NCBI GenBank assembly: GCA_035576005.1
Contig: DATLXH010000002.1
Coordinates: 1 to 11,523, forward strand
Direction of reading: 5' to 3'
Source: DATLXH01 sp035576005
GTDB taxonomy: Bacteria > Acidobacteriota > Thermoanaerobaculia > Gp7-AA8
DNA length: 11,523 nucleotides
A model generated the notes under the pieces. It saw only the letters and a program-made list of their open reading frames with translations, was not told where the DNA came from and made no database searches. A program made the translations under genes and the position numbers. This document shows positions 1 to 5,521 of this stretch, piece after piece. Positions within the stretch are counted from its first letter, which is position 1. The number at the start of each line of letters is the position of its first letter.

Positions 1-17
1 GCGGTGTATGGTCCTAG

Positions 18-56
18 GACATCCCGAACAGGTGTGCGAAGACATCCCGAACACAT
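18..56. repeat. Left terminal inverted repeat of the IS481 element
   Basis: 39 bp that match the reverse complement of 1376-1414 with a single mismatch (position 40). The end contains two direct copies of the 13-mer GACATCCCGAACA at 18-30 and 41-53, a 23-bp period, or about two turns of the helix. The paired motif suggests two transposase HTH contacts per end (inference). Confidence 0.9.
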
Positions 57-86
57 GGGCTACCTTCGGAGTGGAGGTAGCCCATG
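54..86 (+). promoter_or_regulatory. Hairpin sequestering the transposase RBS and start codon
   Basis: The arms 54-65 and 75-86 are a perfect 12-bp inverted repeat. A G-U pair (66/74) and a C-G pair (67/73) extend the stem to about 14 bp around the five-base loop 68-72. The Shine-Dalgarno GGAGG (73-77) and the start ATG (84-86) both lie in the 3' arm, so a transcript that includes 54-86 would hide its own start site. IS10 and IS50 use comparable fold-back structures to block translation from read-through transcripts; extending that role to this element is inference. Confidence 0.75.
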
Positions 87-1334
87 CCCTTTGGGAGATC
101 AAAGATGGACGAGAAGAAGGCCTTCGTGGAGTTAGCAAGCAAGCCCGGCGTAAATCGGCGTGAGCTCTGCCGGCGGTTTGGGATTGGTCCGACAACCGGG
201 TATCAGCTGTTGGCTCGTTATCTTCGAGACGGCGATGACGGTCTGGCCGAGCACTCGCGGCGCCCGCTGCATTCTCCGAGGAAGACCGAGGCGGCCATGG
301 AGGAGAAGATCCTCGAGTTGCGAGATGAAGCCCACTGGGGGGGACGGAAGATCGCGAATGTTCTGAGTCGGGAACTCGACAAGGACTTCAAGCCCTCCAC
401 GGTGAACTCAGTCTTGCGACGCAATGGCCGGATCACTCCGATCGATTCGCTCAAACACGTCGAATGGGTACGGTTCGAACACGAGCAGCCCAATGATCTA
501 TGGCAGATGGACTTCATGGGTCCGATCACAACCGCCCGCGGCCGGTTTGAGCCGTTAACGATCATCGACGATCACTCGCGGTTCAACCTCTGCTTGCGTG
601 TGTGTTCGAATCAGCAGACCGAGACAGTTCAGACGGTGCTTACTGAGGTGTTCACCCGCTATGGGCTGCCGTGGCGCATGACGATGGACAACGGTTCGCC
701 CTGGGGGGATGACGGGATCGTGCTTCTCACCAAGTTTACGGCGTGGCTCGTCCGGCTCGGCATTGGGGTGTCGCACTCGAGGCCGTACCACCCCCAGACC
801 CAAGGCAAAGACGAGCGACTCCATCGAACGATCCGCGATGAGGTGACCAACTGGATTGCCTGTCGAGATGATAAGCATCTGCAACAGGAGCTGGATGTGT
901 TCAGCAACCGTTACAACTACCGTCGGCCGCATGAAGCTCTCGGCATGCAGCGCCCCGCAGACCGCTATCGGCCGAGCGGCCGATCGATGCCGAAGGTCCT
1001 GCTGCCGATCGAGTACGGACCAGGGGTGCAAACGCGTCACGTGGACGCGCAGGGCAAGATCAGCTTCAAGGGTTACAAACTGCGCGTGGGGATGGGATGC
1101 GCCGGCATGCTCGTCGGTTTACATCCGGTCGTTGAGGAGAAAATCGAGGTGTACTTCTGCAACCAGAAGATCGCCGTGATTGACGTGGAAGACCGCGACG
1201 ATCCTCGGGTAGTCCGGACCGCCAGAAGACGGGTGACAAGCTTGCAACCAGTTGAATCTCGGCAAACAAAGTCACCCCCGCGCTCACGCATCGACTCGCC
1301 CCAACAGCGCAACAATCGACAGAGAACCAGGTGA
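84..1334 (+). CDS. IS481-family DDE transposase
   Basis: A 416-residue transposase that cuts and joins the element's ends. The N-terminus (about residues 10-60) is a helix-turn-helix, followed by a second HTH-like segment (about 70-115) for end recognition. The integrase-type catalytic core (about 135-290) shows the acidic triad D143 (in QMDFMG), D202 (in MDNGSPWG) and E244 (in GKDERLHRT), plus the YNYRRPHEAL segment typical of IS481 and IS3 transposases. About 110 residues follow the core. ATG 84 is chosen because GGAGG lies at 73-77 with a six-base gap; an alternative ATG at 105 lacks this spacing. Start and RBS are folded into the 54-86 hairpin, suggesting translational control. The frame is unbroken and both catalytic domains are complete. 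Confidence 0.93.
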   Translation: MPFGRSKMDEKKAFVELASKPGVNRRELCRRFGIGPTTGYQLLARYLRDGDDGLAEHSRRPLHSPRKTEAAMEEKILELRDEAHWGGRKIANVLSRELDKDFKPSTVNSVLRRNGRITPIDSLKHVEWVRFEHEQPNDLWQMDFMGPITTARGRFEPLTIIDDHSRFNLCLRVCSNQQTETVQTVLTEVFTRYGLPWRMTMDNGSPWGDDGIVLLTKFTAWLVRLGIGVSHSRPYHPQTQGKDERLHRTIRDEVTNWIACRDDKHLQQELDVFSNRYNYRRPHEALGMQRPADRYRPSGRSMPKVLLPIEYGPGVQTRHVDAQGKISFKGYKLRVGMGCAGMLVGLHPVVEEKIEVYFCNQKIAVIDVEDRDDPRVVRTARRRVTSLQPVESRQTKSPPRSRIDSPQQRNNRQRTR

Positions 1335-1375
1335 GCCCGCTTTTTCCCTAGATGAGCTTTTGCTTTTGATACCGT

Positions 1376-1414
1376 ATGTGTTCGGGATGTCCTCGCACAC
1401 CTGTTCGGGATGTC
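1376..1414. repeat. Right terminal inverted repeat of the IS481 element
   Basis: Reverse-complement match to 18-56 (38 of 39). It carries the same 13-mer twice in inverse orientation, at 1379-1391 and 1402-1414, with the same 23-bp period. It lies 41 bp beyond the transposase stop codon. Confidence 0.9.
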
Positions 1415-1427
1415 TATGGTCTATACA

Positions 1428-1563
1428 GGCGGGGAGAGGGTGGTCGCGTAAGCGACCGGGAGAGGGGCCGCGAGAGATACGAAGACCTCGCCCTTTTCGA
1501 CGGACTGGCGAGACTTTCACGCCCCTCTCCCTGCTTCGCTCCGCTCGCTTCCCTCTCCCCGCC
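1428..1563. repeat. Palindromic intergenic repeat (GGCGGGGAGAGGG type)
   Basis: Nested inverted arms: 1428-1440 pairs with 1551-1563 and 1458-1468 (GGGAGAGGGGC) pairs with 1521-1531. A further small hairpin (GGTCGCGTAAGCGACC, 1442-1457) lies within the left arm. There is no plausible coding content. It begins only 14 bp after the IS481 right end. It looks like a dispersed, non-autonomous palindromic element; the RNA would fold into a long branched hairpin. Function unknown. Confidence 0.7.
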
Positions 1564-1615
1564 GGGGAAAGGGATACGCCGCTTCGCGGCTCAACGACGG
1601 CAGTCGGTGAACCGG

Positions 1616-1737
1616 TGTCATCCCGAGCGTCGAGCGAGGGATCTGGGTGGGGCCTTACGGCTGTGAGTCGAGATTCGGAATCGATGTTCGTGCCTGAGGC
1701 CCCCACCCGGATTCCTCGCTCGACGTTCGGAATGACA
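1616..1737. repeat. Palindromic intergenic repeat (TGTCATCCCGAGCG type)
   Basis: Left arm 1616-1655 and right arm 1697-1737 are imperfect inverted repeats of about 40 bp. The outer sequence is TGTCATCCCGAGCGTCGAG, and the right arm read in reverse has TGTCATTCCGAACGTCGAG. A spacer of about 41 bp separates the arms. This type of repeat is, from general experience, abundant between genes of several GC-rich phyla. It ends 31 bp before lipA, so it must carry or adjoin the lipA promoter. Together with 1428-1563 it accounts for most of the 434-bp gene-free stretch 1335-1768; I see no clear promoter there. Confidence 0.75.
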
Positions 1738-1768
1738 CGATCCTGGCAGGGCCCAGATCGGCGGTCCC

Positions 1769-2641
1769 ATGAATAAGCGCGCTGGAACCCGTCCCGACTG
1801 GTTGAAGATCCGAATTCCGTCAGGCCTCGATGCCCTCCCGGTTTCGAAGCTGATGAACGACCTCGAGCTCAACACCGTCTGCCAGGAGGCTCGCTGTCCC
1901 AACATCTTCGAGTGCTGGAGCTCAGGGACGGCAACTTTCATGATTCTCGGGGAGATCTGCACTCGTCGCTGTACCTTTTGCGCGGTCGGCAAGGGCGCTC
2001 CGCTCATGCCGGAGATCGACGAGCCGGATCGCGTCGCGGCCGCAGTCGACAGGATGAAAGTGCGGCATGCAGTCATCACCATGGTCAACCGCGACGACCT
2101 TCCCGATGGAGGGGCGTCTCACTTCGCGCGAACAGTGACGGCGGTGAGAGAACGAACCGGAGCCGTCGTCGAGGTTCTGATCTCCGACCTCGAAGGAAAT
2201 CACGAAGCTTTGAGGACCGTCATCGCATCCAGACCCGAAGTCCTCGGGCACAACATCGAGACCGTGCCCAGACTCTATTCACAGGTGCGTCCGGTGGCGA
2301 AGTATCCGCGATCCGTCGAGCTGCTCCATCGCGCCAGCATGGAGCGAGCTCCAGGCATGCTCATCAAGTCGAGCCTGATGCTGGGTCTCGGCGAAAGCGA
2401 AGAGGAAGTGCTCGGCGTCGCACGGGAGCTCCAGCAGGCAGGCGTCGACATATTCACGATGGGCCAGTATCTTGCGCCCACAGAGCGTCACCACCCGGTT
2501 CGCAGGTACTACACGCCGGACGAGTTTCGAGATCTTGGCAACGAGGCGCGGGCGATGGGCTTCCATCACGTGGAGTCAGCACCGCTCGTACGAAGTTCCT
2601 ATATGGCCCATCGTGCCCTACAATCACCGGCCAGCCTCTGA
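1769..2641 (+). CDS. lipA: Lipoyl synthase (radical SAM)
   Basis: LipA inserts two sulfur atoms at C6 and C8 of the protein-bound octanoyl chain to make the lipoyl cofactor of the 2-oxoacid dehydrogenases and glycine cleavage H protein. At 290 residues it is full length. It shows the auxiliary-cluster cysteines C38, C43 and C49 (C-x4-C-x5-C), the radical-SAM triad C64, C68 and C71 (CTRRCTFC), and the C-terminal RSSY motif (275-278) whose serine ligates the auxiliary cluster. The N-terminal RPDWLKIRIPSG segment fits ATG 1769, although the upstream Shine-Dalgarno is weak. No lipB is seen beside it; upstream is only repeat and IS sequence. It is the first gene of a four-gene + strand run and overlaps the ferredoxin gene by one base (TGATG). 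Confidence 0.96.
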   Translation: MNKRAGTRPDWLKIRIPSGLDALPVSKLMNDLELNTVCQEARCPNIFECWSSGTATFMILGEICTRRCTFCAVGKGAPLMPEIDEPDRVAAAVDRMKVRHAVITMVNRDDLPDGGASHFARTVTAVRERTGAVVEVLISDLEGNHEALRTVIASRPEVLGHNIETVPRLYSQVRPVAKYPRSVELLHRASMERAPGMLIKSSLMLGLGESEEEVLGVARELQQAGVDIFTMGQYLAPTERHHPVRRYYTPDEFRDLGNEARAMGFHHVESAPLVRSSYMAHRALQSPASL

Positions 2642-2922
2642 TGCCTCGGCTCACCTTTCACGACCTGCAGAAATCGGCCGAAAGTCCCGAGGGGAAATCG
2701 GTCCTGCAGTGTGCTCTTGATATGGGGATCGATATCAGTCACGTATGCGGGGGCGACGGAGCGTGCGGCACGTGCAGGATCGAAGTAGTCGAAGGATGGA
2801 GTAACCTTTCCCCCCAGACGCCCGATGAGACTTACAAAGAGCTCGAACCACCATACCGGTTGAGCTGTCAGGCGAAGTTAGGCGACCAGGACGTTGTGGT
2901 CCGGATCGCAAAGGTCGAATGA
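2641..2922 (+). CDS. [2Fe-2S] ferredoxin, plant/adrenodoxin-like fold
   Basis: A 93-residue protein with four cluster cysteines, C36, C42, C45 and C76 (C-x5-C-x2-C-x30-C), in the sequence context CGGDGACGTC and RLSCQ typical of small [2Fe-2S] ferredoxins. It would be a soluble electron carrier. The start ATG overlaps the lipA stop as TGATG, implying translational coupling; the same frame is open far upstream inside lipA, but the family length and cysteine position place the start at 2641. Inference: it could deliver electrons to the LipA clusters, which need reduction, or serve cluster assembly. The reductase partner is not in the window. Confidence 0.9.
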   Translation: MPRLTFHDLQKSAESPEGKSVLQCALDMGIDISHVCGGDGACGTCRIEVVEGWSNLSPQTPDETYKELEPPYRLSCQAKLGDQDVVVRIAKVE

Positions 2923-2932
2923 GGAGTTCCTG

Positions 2933-3424
2933 ATGAGCGCAGCAATCATGGACGAGCGAGACAACGAGTTGAGCCTGCTTTTTCAGTCCACCGTAGAAGC
3001 CTACAAAATCTTCCAGAAACTCGCCGAGACCTTGAGAAACCCCATGTCGGCACAGATGTTCGCAAAATTCGCCGCTGAGGAGAGGGAGCATCGCGACCTG
3101 ATCGAGATCAAACACTCGTCGGGCAACACCAGGATGTCGGCGACGCTGGCCGGTGACTCCCGCTTCATCGATACGATCGAGGGAGACCTGGCCCCCACGG
3201 AACTGGTCGAGTCGCTGATCCTCCGCGAGCGGACGATGGCGATGCGACTGGCCGAAAACGCGAAAACGAGTCATGGCGACAAAGCGCTGCTCACCTACGT
3301 TGCCGGCACCAAGAGAAGCCACGTAGTGCTACTCGAGCGGGAGCTGGAGCTTCTGCGAGTTCATCCCGACTGGTTCAAGAGAGAGGATGCTGAGTCTCTG
3401 CTGGTCGGCGAAACGCTGCGGTAA
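2933..3424 (+). CDS. Ferritin-like (rubrerythrin-type) helical protein
   Basis: A 163-residue, mostly helical protein. The start at 2933 has the Shine-Dalgarno GAGGAG at 2921-2926 and lies 10 bp after the ferredoxin stop; the longer frame beginning at GTG 2894 would run inside the ferredoxin gene. The first helix pair carries E22 (VEAYKIF) and the E-x-x-H motif E50-H53, as in di-iron ferritin-like proteins. The second pair has E99 and H130, but the residue expected to be the second E-x-x-H glutamate is K127 (AGTKRSH). The site may therefore bind iron weakly or with other ligands (E135, E137). No rubredoxin domain is present. Its place between ferredoxin and the A-type carrier suggests a role in iron handling or protection of Fe-S proteins; this is inference. 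Confidence 0.75.
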   Translation: MSAAIMDERDNELSLLFQSTVEAYKIFQKLAETLRNPMSAQMFAKFAAEEREHRDLIEIKHSSGNTRMSATLAGDSRFIDTIEGDLAPTELVESLILRERTMAMRLAENAKTSHGDKALLTYVAGTKRSHVVLLERELELLRVHPDWFKREDAESLLVGETLR

Positions 3425-3433
3425 CAGAGGGAC

Positions 3434-3727
3434 ATGACACCCGCCATCTCACTATCGGATGAGGCTTCCAAGCATCTCAGCGATGATCTGAAGGGTCGTT
3501 TCCTTCGCATCGCATTCACTACGGGATGCGGCGGCAGTGGCTACCGGATCAGCTACGCCGAGTCGCCTGACGAGGGCGACGTCATCGTGAGAATCGGTTC
3601 GGTCCCGCTTGCTCTCGACAGCATGGCCGCAAGCAAACTGGACGGTGCGCTCATTACATTCGACCCCGAAGAACAGGGGTATCTGCTCGAGCACGAAGAC
3701 GCAGTGAGCGCAGTCTGGTGCGGCTGA
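3434..3727 (+). CDS. HesB/IscA-like A-type Fe-S carrier, ends before third Cys
   Basis: A 97-residue protein with the A-type carrier layout: the GCGGSGY motif containing C32 and a C-terminal WCG with C96. In E. coli IscA the three cluster cysteines are C35, C99 and C101; the C32-C96 spacing (64) equals C35-C99. Here the codon at the third cysteine is TGA (3725-3727), followed by a Gly codon as in the canonical CGCG. The product thus keeps two of three cysteines unless the TGA is recoded. ATG 3434 follows the ferritin-like stop by 9 bp with AGAGG at 3426-3430. A-type carriers deliver clusters to apo-proteins; its place in the lipA operon suggests LipA or the ferredoxin as client (inference). 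It may instead be a naturally short or decaying homologue. Confidence 0.78.
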   Translation: MTPAISLSDEASKHLSDDLKGRFLRIAFTTGCGGSGYRISYAESPDEGDVIVRIGSVPLALDSMAASKLDGALITFDPEEQGYLLEHEDAVSAVWCG

Positions 3728-3761
3728 GGCAGGGGCCGGCCTCTGCCCTTCCGAGGGAGGC
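3728..3761 (+). other. RNA hairpins immediately after the A-type carrier TGA
   Basis: GGCAGGGGCC (3728-3737) is followed directly by GGCCTCTGCC (3738-3747). They pair over about 8 bp with a four-base CCGG loop and one G-U pair, starting at the first base after the TGA. A competing fold pairs 3739-3744 with 3756-3761 (GCCTCT/GGAGGC) around an 11-base loop that starts with G. There is no T tract, so a normal rho-independent terminator is not obvious. It may limit transcription between the convergent operons or have a recoding role (see findings). Confidence 0.45.
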
Positions 3762-3896
3762 GAAGCCTTTGGAGTGCGGCAGCCGCAGCTGCCGCTTTCT
3801 GTGTCACATCGCGATTCTGTAGCGACGTCCGCCCGAACATTGACGCGCGTACGAAGCAAAAGCGGCAGCTGCGGATGCCGCACTCCAAAGCTTCGC
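3760..3896. repeat. Palindromic repeat between convergent operons
   Basis: Left arm 3760-3798 and right arm 3859-3896 are inverted copies (GCGAAGC-CTTTGGAGTGCGGC... in the left arm) that differ by one base insertion and about one or two mismatches; the spacer is about 60 bp. Each arm also contains the self-complementary core GCAGCTGC. It sits between the 3' ends of the lipA operon and hemB, where a long RNA hairpin could act as a bidirectional stop. It is not related in sequence to the repeats at 1428-1737. Confidence 0.75.
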
Positions 3897-3974
3897 ACTT
3901 CTTTCTGCGAGGACATCCCGGCCCGACAAAAGCCCCCGCAATTCAGCCCTCCCGAACGAAGGAAGATGGCGGGG

Positions 3975-4991
3975 TCACTTCGCGAGTGAGGCGGCGAATT
4001 CCATCGCGAAATAAGTGATGATCAGATCAGCTCCGGCTCGCTTGATCGACGTGAGGATTTCGTCTCGGACACGATCGCCATCGATCCAGCCGCGCTCGGC
4101 GGCAGCCTTCACCATCGCGTACTCACCGCTCACGTTGTAGGCAACGATAGGCACATCGAACCGGTCGCGGGCAGCTTTGATGATGTCCAGGTATGAGAGT
4201 GCCGGCTTCACCATCACCATATCCGCGCCTTCCGAGATATCGAGCTCGATCTCGCGTAATGCCTCCCGCGCGTTGGCGGGATCCATTTGATAGGTCCGCC
4301 TGTCGCCAAATGTGGGCGCAGACTCGGCCGCCTCTCGAAACGGCCCATAAAATCCGGAGGCAAACTTTGCTGCATAGGAGATGATCCCGACCGCCGAGTG
4401 CCCCGCTGCGTCGAGCCCTCTTCTGATCGCTGCGACTCGGCCATCCATCATGTCCGACGGCGCGACAAAGTCCGCGCCAGCGTTCGCGAACGACACGCTC
4501 TGCCTCACGAGAAGCTCGAGAGTGGCGTCGTTATCGACATCCTTGTCACCACCTCTGTCGGCGATCACACCACAATGACCGTGATCCGTGTACTCACAGA
4601 GGCAGACGTCAGCGATGACCGTCATCCCGGGGATCAGCTTGCGGATCGCATGAATTGCGGACTGCACAGGCCCTTGGGGATCCCACGAGGAGGAACCGAC
4701 TGCGTCCTTCGAGCTCGGGATACCGAAAAGAAGGACTGACTCAATTCCAAGCGACAGTGCGCGCTGGCATTCATCGACCACGTCGGAGACATGATTATGG
4801 AAGACTCCAGGCATCGACCTGATCTCTACTCTCGGTCTGGAGTCAGGTACCACAAACAGGGGAAGAATGAGATTCTCCGGCAGCACTCTGGTTTCCCGTA
4901 CCATCGAACGGATGGAAGCGGTCCTCCGGAGCCGGCGTGGCCTCCGCATCATTTCACGCTCAGAGGATGCAGCAGGGGATTCACTCTTCAT
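3975..4991 (-). CDS. hemB: Porphobilinogen synthase (5-aminolevulinate dehydratase)
   Basis: HemB condenses two 5-aminolevulinate molecules into porphobilinogen, the second common step of tetrapyrrole synthesis, in the cytosol. With the start at 4991 it has 338 residues, the usual length. Visible motifs: the zinc cysteines C130, C132 and C140 in DVCLCEYTDHGHCG (zinc-dependent type), the first active-site lysine K209 in YAAKFASGFYGPFR, and the Schiff-base lysine K262 in MVKPALSYLD. Start 4991 is preferred because GAAGG precedes it with five bases between; a longer frame to 5102 has a non-homologous Arg/Lys-rich leader, and ATGs at 4952 and 4949 lack a Shine-Dalgarno. The gene starts inside the last 11 bases of the zinc-finger gene, implying translational coupling. 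It converges on the lipA operon. Confidence 0.95.
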   Translation of the reverse strand: MKSESPAASSEREMMRRPRRLRRTASIRSMVRETRVLPENLILPLFVVPDSRPRVEIRSMPGVFHNHVSDVVDECQRALSLGIESVLLFGIPSSKDAVGSSSWDPQGPVQSAIHAIRKLIPGMTVIADVCLCEYTDHGHCGVIADRGGDKDVDNDATLELLVRQSVSFANAGADFVAPSDMMDGRVAAIRRGLDAAGHSAVGIISYAAKFASGFYGPFREAAESAPTFGDRRTYQMDPANAREALREIELDISEGADMVMVKPALSYLDIIKAARDRFDVPIVAYNVSGEYAMVKAAAERGWIDGDRVRDEILTSIKRAGADLIITYFAMEFAASLAK

Positions 4992-5196
4992 CGTCGCCTT
5001 CTTCGCTTTTCTCGTCGGAATCGTCGTCCGCGTGGAAATAGGACGTCCCGCAGCGCTCCGAACAGAAACGGCGACCAGCCGCCTTCTTTCCACAGTCTCC
5101 ACAGAAAGGGCGGAAGCAGACGGTACAGATCTCGATCTGCGCCTGATCGGGCGTTGAGCCGCAGCTCGCGCAGACTCGTTCCGAAGGATCGATCAT
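4981..5196 (-). CDS. Small eight-cysteine zinc-finger protein, unknown function
   Basis: A 71-residue protein with four CxxC-type pairs: C9-C12, C24-C27, C32-C35 and C45-C49 (CASCG, CTVC, CGDC, CSERC), enough for two zinc sites in a cross-brace, RING- or B-box-like order. The tail (about 56-71) is very acidic (DDDSDEKSEEGDDEE). The frame is open up to 5403, but residues encoded above 5284 come from a dispersed repeat, so I place the start at ATG 5196, downstream of a TATACT box. There is no good Shine-Dalgarno. Its last 11 bases overlap hemB. I do not recognise the family; the coupling hints at a link to HemB, whose enzyme also uses zinc, but that is inference. Confidence 0.65.
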   Translation of the reverse strand: MIDPSERVCASCGSTPDQAQIEICTVCFRPFCGDCGKKAAGRRFCSERCGTSYFHADDDSDEKSEEGDDEE

Positions 5197-5241
5197 GTCT
5201 GCTTGCGGCGAAAGGAAATCATCGGACAGTTCATCCCGTTG

Positions 5242-5247
5242 AGTATA
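5242..5247 (-). promoter_or_regulatory. Putative -10 box for the zinc-finger/hemB operon
   Basis: TATACT on the - strand (5 of 6 to TATAAT), about 46 bases upstream of ATG 5196 in an otherwise GC-rich segment. I see no convincing -35 box at 16-18 bp. It lies between the repeat element (from 5284) and the gene, which supports the short version of the zinc-finger protein. Confidence 0.4.
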
Positions 5248-5283
5248 TTCCCTGCGGGCTCTCGGCGGCGTCCGGTGCCTTAA

Positions 5284-5460
5284 CCCGCATTTCTCACAGA
5301 CCTTCGTCGTGAGACGGCGGAGAGTGGCTTGGATGCGAGGCGCACGGCGATTCTGCGACGAAGGCATAGTCGACACTATGTCGAGGAGCGAATTGCCGTG
5401 CAACGAACGAGACAGGCCGCTATCCGTCGTCTCGCGGCGAAGGTCTGTAAGAAATGCGGG
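5284..5460 (+). repeat. MITE-like element, copy 1
   Basis: 177 bp whose ends are inverted repeats of about 38 bp (CCCGCATTTCTCACAGACC at the left end, near-perfectly inverted at the right, about five mismatches). It is about 93% identical by eye to the reverse complement of 8776-8953. It has an internal hairpin, CATAGT-CGAC-ACTATG, near the middle. TTAA lies immediately outside both ends (5280-5283 and 5461-5464). Spurious ORFs cross it in several frames, including the apparent N-terminal extension of the zinc-finger gene. It has no transposase of its own. Confidence 0.85.
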
Positions 5461-5495
5461 TTAACAAAAAACGCACGGTTCCCCCAGCGCTGCAA

Positions 5496-5501
5496 TAGAA
5501 T
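5496..5501 (+). promoter_or_regulatory. Putative -10 box upstream of the tRNA
   Basis: TAGAAT (5 of 6 to consensus) ends 20 bases before the mature tRNA 5' end, a suitable distance for a short leader. No clear -35 box is visible. The same hexamer occurs twice upstream of ftsH. Confidence 0.35.
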
Positions 5502-5521
5502 CAGCAGCCCACTTTTTCTCC

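Larger units (their letters stand above)
18..1414 (+). mobile_element. Complete IS481-family insertion sequence
   Basis: A 1.4 kb element bounded by 39-bp inverted ends (18-56 and 1376-1414, one mismatch) that encloses one full-length DDE transposase (84-1334). The size, single ORF and transposase type fit IS481. The heptamer TATGGTC occurs just outside both ends (7-13 and 1415-1421); it could be the remains of a target duplication, but four bases (CTAG) lie between the left copy and the left end, so the exact boundary is uncertain. IS481-group elements are known to favour CTAG-type targets, and CTAG sits directly at the left edge (14-17). The reading frame is intact, so the element may still be active. 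Confidence 0.88.

Noticed and set aside
1252..1776. 174-codon + strand frame across the IS end and repeats
   Set aside because: It overlaps the transposase 3' end in another frame and then only crosses the terminal repeat and palindromic elements; no family-like sequence and no RBS.
1912..2640. Upstream extension of the ferredoxin frame inside lipA
   Set aside because: Out-of-frame Arg/Ser-rich translation of lipA; the ferredoxin family length and the TGATG junction place the start at 2641.
3907..3920. GCGAGGACATCCCG, a 14-base match to the inner part of the IS481 right end
   Set aside because: Only one motif without the partner at a 23-bp period and no transposase remains; too short to call a solo IS end, though it is longer than expected by chance.
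3901..3974. Possible hemB terminator with a long loop (CCCCGC ... GCGGGG then TTTTG on the - strand)
   Set aside because: The stem is only six pairs with a loop of more than 25 bases; not convincing next to the large palindrome at 3760-3896.
5197..5403. N-terminal extension of the zinc-finger gene (KVCEKCGL etc.)
   Set aside because: Most of the extension is encoded by the dispersed repeat, and the same peptide appears from copy 2 at 8776-8953 with no zinc-finger gene attached.
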